Below are positions 45,180 to 54,214 of a stretch of DNA of 64,000 nucleotides, piece after piece. The stretch is from NCBI RefSeq assembly GCF_900095865.1, contig NZ_FMIZ01000007.1, forward strand, positions 248,001 to 312,000, written 5' to 3'. How positions within the stretch are numbered: position 1 is the first letter of the stretch; each line of letters begins with the position of its first letter. Source of the stretch: Massilioclostridium coli. Its GTDB lineage: Bacteria > Bacillota > Clostridia > Oscillospirales > Ruminococcaceae. Position numbers and translations under genes: made by a program. The notes under the pieces were generated by a model. That model had not been told where the DNA came from, ran no database searches, and worked only from the letters and a program-made list of their open reading frames with translations.

Positions 45180-46150
45180 GTGGAGTAACCAAAGAGCAAA
45201 TTGCCGAAGCAAGGGCTGTTGACCTTCTCGACTATATCCAGTCTCACGAACCCGGAGTTTTAAAAAAAGAAGGTCCCGGCATTTACCGTCATAAGGAACA
45301 TGACAGTCTGGTTTATTGTAAAAAGTATTGGTACTGGAACAGTCGAGGCAAAGCAATCAACGCTTTGGATTATCTTATGGAAATCCGGGGATATGATTTT
45401 GTGGAAGCTGTGGAGGCTTTGGCAGGTAAAAATATTCGGGATATTCCTTCTCGTTCAATTACCGTCAGCACCAAACCGGAACCGGAGAAAAAGAAACCTT
45501 TCAAGCTGCCCTGGTTAAAACGGTGTGCAACTTTTATGTTTTCCTATTTACAGCGCAGAGGGATTGATTCGGACATTATTCTCAGGTGTATGAAAAATGG
45601 CAGCCTGTATGAATCCAAATATCACGATGAACCAGTATGTGTTTTTGTCGGTCGTGATGATAAAGGGAAAGCGCGTTTTGCATGTGTGCGTGGTATTGCC
45701 GGATCTTTGAGAAAAGACATTATCGGAAGTGACAAACGTTTTAGCTTCTGCTATCCGCCGGAACATCCCGGCAGCCGTCACCTTGCTGTATTTGAAGCTC
45801 CCATAGACGCTTTATCCCATGCCACCCTTCAAAAACTGGAAGGCTGGAAATGGAATGGGTACCGTCTTTCGTTGGGAGGTACTTCTGCGGTTGCCCTGAC
45901 TGCTTTTTTAGAACGTCACCCGGAGATCATCCGAGTGGCGCTTTATCTTGACAATGATCTTGCCGGAAGGACCAATGCCCGAAAGATAAAAGTCCTTTTA
46001 CAGAAGGATCCCCGATTCTCTCATATCAGAGTGTCCATAAACCCGCCTGGTACTGGCAAAGATTATAATGACAAATTACTGCATACGATTCAAAAAAAAA
46101 GAGAGGAACAACAACATGACCGCCAAAAACAGGCGGTTGTTTCTATTTAG
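45176..46150 (+). CDS. DUF3991/Toprim domain protein (primase-like)
   Basis: A 324-residue protein. The N-terminus (1-80; AVDLLDYIQSHEPGVLKKEG, YCKKYWYWNSRGKAINALDYL) is the DUF3991/primase-associated zinc-less region. The C-terminal half is a Toprim fold with the acidic signatures AVFEAPIDALSHATL and ALYLDNDLAGRTNARKI. Such proteins resemble primases and may help make the complementary strand after conjugative transfer. The start overlaps the tiny ORF upstream (ATGA). It has no own RBS. Confidence 0.83.
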   Translation: MSGVTKEQIAEARAVDLLDYIQSHEPGVLKKEGPGIYRHKEHDSLVYCKKYWYWNSRGKAINALDYLMEIRGYDFVEAVEALAGKNIRDIPSRSITVSTKPEPEKKKPFKLPWLKRCATFMFSYLQRRGIDSDIILRCMKNGSLYESKYHDEPVCVFVGRDDKGKARFACVRGIAGSLRKDIIGSDKRFSFCYPPEHPGSRHLAVFEAPIDALSHATLQKLEGWKWNGYRLSLGGTSAVALTAFLERHPEIIRVALYLDNDLAGRTNARKIKVLLQKDPRFSHIRVSINPPGTGKDYNDKLLHTIQKKREEQQHDRQKQAVVSI

Positions 46151-46161
46151 GAGGAAGATCA

Positions 46162-46440
46162 ATGAATAATAAGAAAACTGCGATACAGGTCATTGCGGGA
46201 GCTGCCCGCTGTCCAGACTACAATCCGTCTATGGTAAGAGCTTTGATGAAAAAACTGGAAACCAACGAGAAGGCATTTGCCCTTTTGATGAATGTATCCC
46301 CTACAACGGTTCGGCTTTGGGTAACTGGTGCAGTTCGCCCCTGCGGTGTCGCAAGAAGGCTGATGCAGATCTATGAATCCGGGCCGGAAGTAGTCAGTAA
46401 GATTACCGGTCAGCCTTCGGATGGCGAAAGGAGGATCTGA
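46162..46440 (+). CDS. Helix-turn-helix DNA-binding protein
   Basis: A 92-residue protein. Residues 30-65 (ALMKKLETNEKAFALLMNVSPTTVRLWVTGAVRPCG) read as an XRE-like helix-turn-helix with the usual recognition-helix TTVRLWVTG. It is likely a small repressor or antitoxin-like regulator within the ICE operon. RBS AGGAGGAAG. The next gene follows after two bases. Confidence 0.75.
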   Translation: MNNKKTAIQVIAGAARCPDYNPSMVRALMKKLETNEKAFALLMNVSPTTVRLWVTGAVRPCGVARRLMQIYESGPEVVSKITGQPSDGERRI

Positions 46441-46442
46441 CA

Positions 46443-47219
46443 TTGAAAAAGCGTTCTAAAGCACGATTGGAGGAAAATCAGTATGTAAAAGAATTGCTGA
46501 CCGTACTGAAAGAGAATCCTTCCCCAAGCAGCAAGGAATTTATGGAAATGGTGTCGCATGTAAGTGAACTGGAAAACCGTCTGGCGGAGGCTGTGGAGGA
46601 ATTAAAAGTGATGCGCCAGGAATTGCAGAGAGTACAGAGCCGGACGTTAAAAGCGGTACTGCAAAGAAGCTGTAAGGGAATGGAAACAAACATATCTTCT
46701 ATGCGGCAGCATTTGGCAGAACTAAAAGCTCATATTGTGGAAGGCTGCAAAAACACCTTAACTGCATTAAAGGAACAAGGCGTCTCTGCCCTGGATGGGA
46801 TCGGCAGATTTTTTCGTGTCGAACCTATACTGAAGAAAATAGGAAAAGTTGCAGACAAAAGTGTTCAGATAGACAGCAAGGTTATCGAAAAAATTCAGGC
46901 GCTTTCCTCAGAGTATCACGAGGCTGGCAGACATTTAAAAAATATGGGCCGTACTTTTCTGGGAAAAGACGTGATAGAGGATGCAAAATCTCCCGGAAAG
47001 TTTGCGGCGCTGTTGGCCGCACCTTATAAAGCAAATAAGAGCTGTATGCTGGCTGCAAAACAAAATGTTGAAAAAGCGCTGGAAAATCTTTCTCAATTAC
47101 ATGAACGTGTCCAGCAGAGAACTTCTGTTTTAAAAGCAATCAAAGAAAACAGCGATAAGGTTCAGCCACCTGTCAAAAAAGAAAATCCTGTTCCATGCAC
47201 AGATAAGGCGGAACTTTAA
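46443..47219 (+). CDS. ICE coiled-coil protein, DUF6674-like
   Basis: A 258-residue hydrophilic protein with coiled coil at about 38-75 (VSHVSELENRLAEAVEELKVMRQ) and several further helices. It resembles the DUF6674 family found in conjugative elements, whose function is unknown. The start is TTG at 46443 behind GGAGG. No membrane segment. It sits between the HTH gene and another ICE protein and is probably co-transcribed with them. Confidence 0.6.
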   Translation: MKKRSKARLEENQYVKELLTVLKENPSPSSKEFMEMVSHVSELENRLAEAVEELKVMRQELQRVQSRTLKAVLQRSCKGMETNISSMRQHLAELKAHIVEGCKNTLTALKEQGVSALDGIGRFFRVEPILKKIGKVADKSVQIDSKVIEKIQALSSEYHEAGRHLKNMGRTFLGKDVIEDAKSPGKFAALLAAPYKANKSCMLAAKQNVEKALENLSQLHERVQQRTSVLKAIKENSDKVQPPVKKENPVPCTDKAEL

Positions 47220-47248
47220 TATCTACATCATAAAAAGGAGGTACACAG

Positions 47249-48178
47249 ATGTATAAAAACAAACCGTCTGCGGGCTTTGAAAAGGATTCCCTTCCGCAGA
47301 TTTATTGGATAAAGGATACGGACCTGACCGGGTTTCTATATAAGCTGCATATGTTTGCCGGTGATTTTCTTCGGGAAAGAGAATTTAATCTTCATTCCCT
47401 GCTTACGAACACAAGCATGGATTCTATCGCAATCATGGGAAAACAGCATATGTGGCTGGATGATGCTTCCTTTGCTTACTGTACTTCGGCAAATCTTTAC
47501 CAAATGATTCTTACAACCGAATACTTGAAAGCCAGGACCTTTTTATTCCACATAGACAGGACAGAGAAAAACCGTATATACGGTGATGTTCTTATGATGG
47601 ATTTGGATACGCTTCGGCAGGATATAAAAACGCACACTCTTTCCCCTCGCACCGTTGATCTGGAATATCCTGACGGCAGAAATAAAGAAGTGAGTTTAGA
47701 AACATGGTATCATATGGAGCTCTACGAAAAGGATGCCTTAAAGAGTTGGGGCTTTCTATATGATCTGGAGGAACTTTCCGGTATGCGTTCCCATTATGCG
47801 AAAGTAATCAGCGAATGGAAAGACATCGCTTTTTCTATAACTTCGGAGTATTTGGAAGAACGTCTCAATACAGAGTATATGCTGGAAGCCCAGCATTCAG
47901 ATCCCGACTTGTTCAGAATCCCAATGGGAACGGCAAAACAGTTGCTTTTATGTGGTGAAATACCTGTTTACAGACTTCTTCCTGAAGGAGCGGAAAAATT
48001 GTCTCCTGTCTCAGCAGTTAAGACCGGACTCTGGTATCAGTCTTACAGAGAGTTTGCTGTGAAACCGGAGGACTTAAAGAAGCTGGATCATTTCTGTCAA
48101 AAGGAACTAGACGAACTTCTCAAAATGCGGTCAATACATCAGCCTCATAAAAAGGCCGAACCTTTGCAAAGCAGGTGA
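47249..48178 (+). CDS. ICE-associated protein of unknown function
   Basis: A 309-residue soluble protein that I cannot assign to a family with confidence. It is rich in Leu and Tyr, with an acidic middle. RBS AAAAGGAGG precedes the ATG. It is present between DUF6674-like and LPD1-type genes, a slot usually taken by accessory proteins of clostridial ICEs. Confidence 0.65.
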   Translation: MYKNKPSAGFEKDSLPQIYWIKDTDLTGFLYKLHMFAGDFLREREFNLHSLLTNTSMDSIAIMGKQHMWLDDASFAYCTSANLYQMILTTEYLKARTFLFHIDRTEKNRIYGDVLMMDLDTLRQDIKTHTLSPRTVDLEYPDGRNKEVSLETWYHMELYEKDALKSWGFLYDLEELSGMRSHYAKVISEWKDIAFSITSEYLEERLNTEYMLEAQHSDPDLFRIPMGTAKQLLLCGEIPVYRLLPEGAEKLSPVSAVKTGLWYQSYREFAVKPEDLKKLDHFCQKELDELLKMRSIHQPHKKAEPLQSR

Positions 48179-48184
48179 TGACAT

Positions 48185-48415
48185 ATGAATATGAGTTTAT
48201 TAGATTGCGTCGCAGGTCAGTTAGGAGTGTTTATTTCTGATCTGCGGCTTTGCTGTCCTCTGCTGGCATTGTTCAAGCTGCTGGAAATTGAGGATGACCG
48301 ATTCCCGGTAAGTGAATGGAATGAGGCGCTTTCTTATATTTCCGGGGATTCCTGTTCTTTTATGGATGTGCCGGAAGCAAAGGAATTTACACGAAAGCTG
48401 ATAAGGAGGTGGTGA
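48185..48415 (+). CDS. Small ICE protein of unknown function
   Basis: A 76-residue protein with a hydrophobic N-terminal third (VAGQLGVFISDLRLCCPLLALFKLL) and an acidic C-terminal part. Not recognised. RBS is weak (AGGTGA). Its end holds the strong RBS (AAGGAGG) of the next gene, with which it is nearly contiguous. Confidence 0.6.
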   Translation: MNMSLLDCVAGQLGVFISDLRLCCPLLALFKLLEIEDDRFPVSEWNEALSYISGDSCSFMDVPEAKEFTRKLIRRW

Positions 48416-48418
48416 TGA

Positions 48419-50488
48419 TTGGCAAATACCATACAGCATGATGATTTCGGTGAGAAGATCGGAGGTGCGAAAAAAGATTTATGGAGCAGCCGGGGCTTAT
48501 ATTCCGAGGATCTTTTAGAAATGAACAGCCGGGAAGCTGATAAGTATGTGAAAAAGGATAACATTTGGAAAAAGCCGGACTACCAGGCATTGATCGACAG
48601 CGGGATTCCGGTGGATGTGGTCTATTGGATCAAGAAAGTACGTGACAGCCTGAACGCTTCTCCCCGCTATTACCGTACCGATGATACACCGGAGAAACGT
48701 CTGGAACGTCAGAAAGAATACATTGAAACGGTCCGTCAGGTGCAGTCAGTCGTTGAAAAGGTCCAATCTTTGGATGACATACTGGAAGCCTATATTCCTG
48801 TATTGATTGATAACGGGTATGTCAAACAAGAAACCGGCTGGGCTAGCGGTCCATATCTGACAGCTACGGAAGCCGGACGTCAGAATCCTGTGATTACGGA
48901 TAAACTGGCAAAGACTCTGTATGTGCGGTCAGAGAAATACTTTTCCTATTATTTTACCGAAAAAGCGAAAAAGGAACAGTTTGGCGTTCCCAAAGAAGAA
49001 AAAATACCGAAAGGTTATCGTATTCACTATAACGATGGAAAACATACATTTTCAAAAGATAATGACTGGAAACCGGATACCTACTATGTGACGAAAGGAT
49101 ATTCCATAATCAAGAAAAATTTATCCAGCCGTGAGGAAGCCTTGAAATGGGTGCAGGATTTTCAGAAACAGCGTGGAGGCAATGGAAAGAAACGTTTTGT
49201 GCCGGAACAGCTTGCCAGTGTCAGACGCACCGGACCGGACTACCGCAATGGCCGGGATATTGTCGGTCAGGATTATCTTGACGCCTTTGGATTCCGCGGC
49301 GGTGAGTTTGGAAACTGGATGTCTCAGAATGACCGGCGCGCTTCCCTGAATATGGGCTTTGACGCCTTAAAGGATCTGGCAGACGCGCTCAAGATCAGTG
49401 AAAAAGATATTGCTTATCAGGGAACTTTGTCTATCGCTTTCGGTGCTCGTGGAAGCGGCAATGCGGTCGCTCATTATGAACCGCTGCGAAAGGTAATCAA
49501 CCTGACGAAAATGCGCGGCGCCGGTTCCCTGGCGCATGAATGGTGGCATGGGCTGGATGACTATCTGGGCGTAAAAATGGGTGTGAAGGGCTATCTTTCT
49601 GAACACCCCCGAACATATCCTTTATTTCAAAAACTGATCGATACGATGAAGTATAAACCGCAGACACCGGAGCAGGCTGCGGAAGCTATGGAAAAGAGCA
49701 ATGAACGCCTGCGTAAAAATGCGGCTTCGTGGATTGATTCTGCGGTACTTCCTGCTGTGCGCCGGTATGGAAATGAAGCGTCCATGCAGGAATTTGAATC
49801 CTTAAAATCAGAGTTCCTTGCCGGAAAGACAGAGGTTGTCGAAAAACTCAGCGCTTTTAAAAAATCGCTGTCCGGTCATGTGATCCCAAAGGCGGACCGG
49901 GATACCTTACAGACATATGAAAGGCTTCTCCACTCTGCCGCTGAAAATACCGAGCCTGTGATCGGACGTACTGAAACAGACTATTACCGCAATTCAAAAG
50001 AAATGGGCCGTGAATGTGAAAAAGACGGCGGCTATTGGGAAAGCGATGTGGAAATGACAGCCAGAGCCTTTGCAACTTATATCAAGGACAAGCTGCCGTA
50101 CCGCTCTGATTATCTGGCCGGTCATGCAGAAAGCGCCTGCACCATTGCTTTTGATAAAAACGGGGAATCTCACCTTGTCGTTGCTTTTCCTCAGGGAGAA
50201 GAACGAAAAGCGATCAACGCCGTCTTTGATGAAATCGTTCAGGATTTGAAAAGGCAGAATATCCTTACCCACTCGGACCGTCCGCAGACTTTAGAGGAAA
50301 TCAGGCCTGTAAGGACGGTTCATTCTGTAAAAGAGGAAGCCATGCCGGTGATTACAGGTTATGAACAGATCACGCTTTTTGGTAATGAGAAGCCTTCTGT
50401 TTTACAGCAGCTTTCAGCAGGAAAGGAACATGCCGGCAGACCGGAGCAAAAAATACCGGCAAAGAAAAAGGATACCCCTGAATTGTAG
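48419..50488 (+). CDS. LPD1-domain zincin-like protein
   Basis: A 689-residue protein. Around residues 280-420 it carries the large polyvalent-protein-associated LPD1 domain, with LASVRRTGPDYRNGRDI and a zinc-protease motif His373-Glu-Trp-Trp-His377 (SLAHEWWHGLDDYLG). LPD proteins are cargo of conjugative elements and phages, and are thought to be injected with DNA to protect it or disarm the recipient. The C-terminal part (about 520-620) has a second globular region. The start is TTG at 48419 behind AAGGAGG. The protein ends with ITLFGNEKPSVLQQLS, a tail motif also seen, in variant form, at the ends of the next proteins. Confidence 0.8.
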   Translation: MANTIQHDDFGEKIGGAKKDLWSSRGLYSEDLLEMNSREADKYVKKDNIWKKPDYQALIDSGIPVDVVYWIKKVRDSLNASPRYYRTDDTPEKRLERQKEYIETVRQVQSVVEKVQSLDDILEAYIPVLIDNGYVKQETGWASGPYLTATEAGRQNPVITDKLAKTLYVRSEKYFSYYFTEKAKKEQFGVPKEEKIPKGYRIHYNDGKHTFSKDNDWKPDTYYVTKGYSIIKKNLSSREEALKWVQDFQKQRGGNGKKRFVPEQLASVRRTGPDYRNGRDIVGQDYLDAFGFRGGEFGNWMSQNDRRASLNMGFDALKDLADALKISEKDIAYQGTLSIAFGARGSGNAVAHYEPLRKVINLTKMRGAGSLAHEWWHGLDDYLGVKMGVKGYLSEHPRTYPLFQKLIDTMKYKPQTPEQAAEAMEKSNERLRKNAASWIDSAVLPAVRRYGNEASMQEFESLKSEFLAGKTEVVEKLSAFKKSLSGHVIPKADRDTLQTYERLLHSAAENTEPVIGRTETDYYRNSKEMGRECEKDGGYWESDVEMTARAFATYIKDKLPYRSDYLAGHAESACTIAFDKNGESHLVVAFPQGEERKAINAVFDEIVQDLKRQNILTHSDRPQTLEEIRPVRTVHSVKEEAMPVITGYEQITLFGNEKPSVLQQLSAGKEHAGRPEQKIPAKKKDTPEL

Positions 50489-50502
50489 GAGGATGATGGA
50501 AA

Positions 50503-50997
50503 ATGAATACAACACAAACTATGCAGCCTATTATTTTGGATTCGGATATTGTTTCCGGCAGCCGCAGACTGAAACCGGAAGAAATCAGCTTTGAAGATGA
50601 AATGATGGTTATCGGAAACCGGCTGAACTTCTATATGCCGCTTTATTTTGACATAGCGGAAGTTTTCGGAGAAAAACCTCTGTTAAAAAATGAGGACGGC
50701 TACATCAATGTTTATGCCAACTATGACCTGGATCTTGGATGCGTCTGCGATATGCTGGAGATCGTCAAAGTAGTGTACGACCGTTCTGAAACGGAATACT
50801 ATTATCCGCTCAGCGAGGAAGAAAAAGCTGCTGTTATGGAAAAAATGGAACAATACCGTTATGGCAGCGCAACCTTAGAGTCCATAAAAGAGGAATATCT
50901 TTCGGAAAAATCTTCTGTTCTGGCGCAGCTTGCCGATGCCAGGATGAAGGCGGAACAACAGCCGGTTTCCAATAAAACTTATGAACAGCAAATTTGA
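50503..50997 (+). CDS. ICE accessory protein of unknown function
   Basis: A 164-residue acidic protein. No recognised domain. Its centre has MVIGNRLNFYMPLYFDIAEVF, and the end carries the S-VLAQLADA variant of the VLxQLS tail motif shared by neighbouring genes. RBS AGGAGGATG. It overlaps the next frame slightly. Confidence 0.65.
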   Translation: MNTTQTMQPIILDSDIVSGSRRLKPEEISFEDEMMVIGNRLNFYMPLYFDIAEVFGEKPLLKNEDGYINVYANYDLDLGCVCDMLEIVKVVYDRSETEYYYPLSEEEKAAVMEKMEQYRYGSATLESIKEEYLSEKSSVLAQLADARMKAEQQPVSNKTYEQQI

Positions 50998-51011
50998 TGG
51001 GAGGGAAAAGA

Positions 51012-51821
51012 TTGATAAAAAATAACAGTTATCGGGCTTTCCGGTATGGAGACGAGCTTAGGCCCGGATATATGTTACAAATCGAGCATAGTATTTCCAG
51101 TAATCAGCCCGATATTTCTTCCTTGATTACAAAGAGCAAGGAGGAACTGGAAGCTATGCGTCAGGACAGTATCAGTGCCGAAAATAAGGCCTATGCTATT
51201 GTGGTTGCCGCTGCGGAGCAATGGGAACAGCAGGCAGCGGTCACGCAGCTTTTTGATATGGCTTTACAATACCTTCGTACACCGCAGGTCGAACATACCA
51301 ATAATCAATGGGAAGATAACCCACATCGAGACGGTGAACAGATCAGTAACCGTGTCTACAAGATGAATTATGACATATGGGAGGATACCAAATACAACAG
51401 TGATACAAAAGAAAGGATTCCGGTCGCCTGGTATGTTTCCTGGAATGTGTACTTAAATTCTCCGCTGCAAGGTCATAACGTACATCTCGCAGGGCAGAGA
51501 AATAAGCGCTATACTGACAAAGCGGCTGCCATTAAATATATGGAAGGCAGAAAAAAGGCATACGCAAATCTGTTTAGCGAGCTTTCCCCGTCGATTCCAA
51601 AAGAATATAGGGATCATTTTATGGTACATGGCACTCTGCTTCCTGGTTATGTGGTGGAGGGCCAGGAAGCTGTGAAGGATACCGCCGCCGAGGTTTCGGA
51701 GGGCGGTATTTCTGTGCCGGAAAATAAAAAGACTTCGGTTTTGGAACAACTGTCAGCAGCAAAGAGCCAAAAGCAAACAACTTCTGTTGTTACAGAACAT
51801 AAAAAGGAGGTCGAACGATGA
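51012..51821 (+). CDS. ICE accessory protein of unknown function
   Basis: A 269-residue protein. The start is TTG at 51012, six bases after GGGAGGG. It contains a helical stretch (ITKSKEELEAMRQDSISAEN) and a central mixed region, and ends with TSVLEQLSAAKSQ, a copy of the VLxQLS tail motif. No catalytic residues are evident. Its last four bases overlap the next gene (ATGA). Confidence 0.65.
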   Translation: MIKNNSYRAFRYGDELRPGYMLQIEHSISSNQPDISSLITKSKEELEAMRQDSISAENKAYAIVVAAAEQWEQQAAVTQLFDMALQYLRTPQVEHTNNQWEDNPHRDGEQISNRVYKMNYDIWEDTKYNSDTKERIPVAWYVSWNVYLNSPLQGHNVHLAGQRNKRYTDKAAAIKYMEGRKKAYANLFSELSPSIPKEYRDHFMVHGTLLPGYVVEGQEAVKDTAAEVSEGGISVPENKKTSVLEQLSAAKSQKQTTSVVTEHKKEVER

Positions 51822-52885
51822 AGGTATTAGCAGTAGAACCCGGCAAGGTTCCCTATGAAACAGAAATCGAAGATGGGCTTGAATCTTTGCAAAAAGCTGT
51901 TGGAGGAAGTGTTGAAGCTGTTTATCCTTATGAAGATCCGGTAGCGGTGATCCGTAATGAAGAAGGAAAGCTGATCGGACTTCCAATGAACCGGGCGCTT
52001 AAAGATGAAGATGGAAATATCTATGACATTCTCGCAGGAAAATTTCTAATTGCCGGTTTGGGAGAAGAAAGTTTTTCTGATCTATCTCCTGATTTGATGG
52101 CGAAATATAAAGAGAAATTTTTCTACCCGGAAACCATTCTACATATAGCCGGAAGATTTGTGAGCATCAAACAACTTTTGCCAAAAGAACAGGACACCGA
52201 CCGTATAACGAAATCCTCGGATCTTGCTGATAAGCTGGACAATTTTTTCAGAAACAGTGACACCGGATATGAAGATATGTTCCCGGATATGAAAGAGAAA
52301 CGAGAACAGATGACAAAGGAACTGCTTGCAGGAAACACTTGGAAATCGCGTATGTGTCTTGCTGCTGTTGCTCAGGATGCGCATTTGGAAGATGAAGAAG
52401 TAAAATTACTCGAACAGATTTCTTCCTATGAAAAGGCATACGGTATCAGCAGTTATTCCGTTTATCAGCTATCCCTTTCTGACAGTACCGATATTTACCG
52501 TTTTATGTCTTATGACTGGCTGGAAAAAAAGGAACTGTCCGTGGAGCGCAGTAACTATCAAATGGTTTATTCAGCGGAACTTACGCCTGCTGATACGCTG
52601 GATACGATTTTTCAAGATCTGAATTTGTACCACCCGGACGGATTCAAAGGTCATTCTCTTTCGGTTTCGGATGTTGTAGTCCTGCATGAAAAAGGCAAGG
52701 ATACCGCTTATTATGTGGACAGCATTGGTTTTCGTGAGCTGCCGAATTTTTTAGAAGATAGGAAATCTCAGAAAATAGACAGGAATGTTTCTATGCGTGA
52801 ACAGATACAGCAGGCAAAAGAACAGGCCTCACAGACCGAGCCGAAAGCCACAGATAAGAAACACCGCACACCGGAAAGGAGTTGA
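51818..52885 (+). CDS. DUF3846/YodL-like ICE protein
   Basis: A 355-residue protein. The N-terminal 80 residues (MKVLAVEPGKVPYETEIEDGLESLQKAVGG, then IGLPMNRALKD) match DUF3846. The C-terminal third (YQLSLSDSTDIYRFMSYDWLEKK and later SLSVSDVVVLHEKGKDTAYYVD) is a YodL-type domain common in ICE anti-restriction or accessory proteins. No catalytic residues are evident. It is translationally coupled to the previous gene by a 4-bp overlap. Confidence 0.75.
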   Translation: MKVLAVEPGKVPYETEIEDGLESLQKAVGGSVEAVYPYEDPVAVIRNEEGKLIGLPMNRALKDEDGNIYDILAGKFLIAGLGEESFSDLSPDLMAKYKEKFFYPETILHIAGRFVSIKQLLPKEQDTDRITKSSDLADKLDNFFRNSDTGYEDMFPDMKEKREQMTKELLAGNTWKSRMCLAAVAQDAHLEDEEVKLLEQISSYEKAYGISSYSVYQLSLSDSTDIYRFMSYDWLEKKELSVERSNYQMVYSAELTPADTLDTIFQDLNLYHPDGFKGHSLSVSDVVVLHEKGKDTAYYVDSIGFRELPNFLEDRKSQKIDRNVSMREQIQQAKEQASQTEPKATDKKHRTPERS

Positions 52886-52890
52886 GAAAT

Positions 52891-53709
52891 ATGCTGATGG
52901 CAGTAAAAGAACCCTATACGCTGATGGTACAGCCGGACGATATTCTTGTTTCCCCTCGTGAGGTAGATGAACATTTCGGAACGATGGTCTGCTTTCACCC
53001 ACGCTATGCGCTTGGTGATTCCCATAACTATGTGGATAAAGATGATTTTTTGAGGGAAATGTATCTGGATACCGTAGGACATGATGAAGCCGGTATGAAA
53101 CGCTATGAGCGGATGGTAAACATCGTAAGCAGCCGTTTCCGGCATGGACCAAAGCCAGAAGAACGGGCAGTCGATGAAGCTATGCAGAAAGTGATTTCAG
53201 AAAAATATCTTATGCTTCCCCTCTATCTTTACGATCATTCCGGTCTTGCAATGAGTACCGAAAGCTTTGTCGGAAAGGCGCTCCATGCAGAATGGGACAG
53301 CGGACAAGTCGGCTGGATCTATGTTTCCAAAGAAGATGTGCTAAAGGAATTTGACAGCGACCGTATGACAGGAGCGATTCGGAAAAAAGCGGAAGATCTT
53401 ATGCGCAGTGAAGTCACAGTTTATGACGCCTATCTTCGCGGCGAGTGCTATGGCTATGAACTGTATAAAAATGGTGAGCTGTCCGATAGCTGCTGGGGAT
53501 TTATCGGAACTTTGGACGAGGTAAAGAAAAATATTATGTTTTATCTGCCGGAGGAATGTAAGGATATGGTGGAACATCTGGAGGACCAGGAACATCCTGC
53601 CACGATCATCAAAACTCTTTTGCAGCACGCAAAGATCCAGGTGGATCAGGCTGCAAAAAATCACCAGCGTGCTTCCCGTCAGCAGGTTATCCAGACAGAA
53701 TCACGATAA
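52891..53709 (+). CDS. ICE-conserved protein of unknown function
   Basis: A 272-residue soluble protein. It resembles an anti-restriction-like family member of conjugative elements (PREVDEHFGTMVCFHPRYALGD, SGLAMSTESFVGKALHAEWDSGQVGWIY, and a closing helical tail). I do not claim a function. I start at the ATG at 52891, nine bases after AAGGAG. It follows the YodL-like gene by five bases. Confidence 0.7.
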   Translation: MLMAVKEPYTLMVQPDDILVSPREVDEHFGTMVCFHPRYALGDSHNYVDKDDFLREMYLDTVGHDEAGMKRYERMVNIVSSRFRHGPKPEERAVDEAMQKVISEKYLMLPLYLYDHSGLAMSTESFVGKALHAEWDSGQVGWIYVSKEDVLKEFDSDRMTGAIRKKAEDLMRSEVTVYDAYLRGECYGYELYKNGELSDSCWGFIGTLDEVKKNIMFYLPEECKDMVEHLEDQEHPATIIKTLLQHAKIQVDQAAKNHQRASRQQVIQTESR

Positions 53710-53743
53710 AGGATTTTTCAGAATTTGAGGAAGGAGGAATTAT

Positions 53744-54214
53744 TTGCAGGAAGAACTTGAACGAAAATCAATTTCATTTACAATACAGGCAACAAAGCTG
53801 ACCGGCCGTGTCATGCGGTCAGCGGTTGCCGCGCTGTTACATAAAATTGAAAAGGAACGTACTACTCCCAAAGTCGGCCGAAACAGTATGAAGCGTCTAA
53901 CAGCCAGAGACGGCGGAGCCAATACCATAACCGTTGACGGACGGATCCGGTCTTTTGAGCGGTGTGCTAAAAAACATCAGGTACGTTATCACATTACCAA
54001 AGATATCAGTACCGATCCTCCAAAGTGGACCGTGTATTTTAAAGCAAATCAGGCAGATGCCCTTACAGCGGCGTTCAAAGAATATACCCGCAAGGATCTG
54101 AAACGTGAAAACAGACCGTCTCTACTGTCGCAGCTTGCGAAGTTTAAAGAACTGGCACAGATTCTTGGTAAGGATAAGGTCAAGAACAAAGAGCATGGAG
54201 GACCGGAACGATGA
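53744..54214 (+). CDS. PcfB family protein
   Basis: A 156-residue basic protein of the PcfB/DUF3801 family (ISFTIQATKLTGRVMRSAVAALLHKIE, then VRYHITKDISTDPPKWTVYFKANQADALTAAFKEY). PcfB is an accessory relaxosome factor of enterococcal plasmid pCF10 that binds DNA or the coupling protein. The start is TTG at 53744 behind AAGGAGG. Its stop overlaps the virD4 start by four bases, the normal arrangement in Tn1549-like elements. Confidence 0.87.
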   Translation: MQEELERKSISFTIQATKLTGRVMRSAVAALLHKIEKERTTPKVGRNSMKRLTARDGGANTITVDGRIRSFERCAKKHQVRYHITKDISTDPPKWTVYFKANQADALTAAFKEYTRKDLKRENRPSLLSQLAKFKELAQILGKDKVKNKEHGGPER

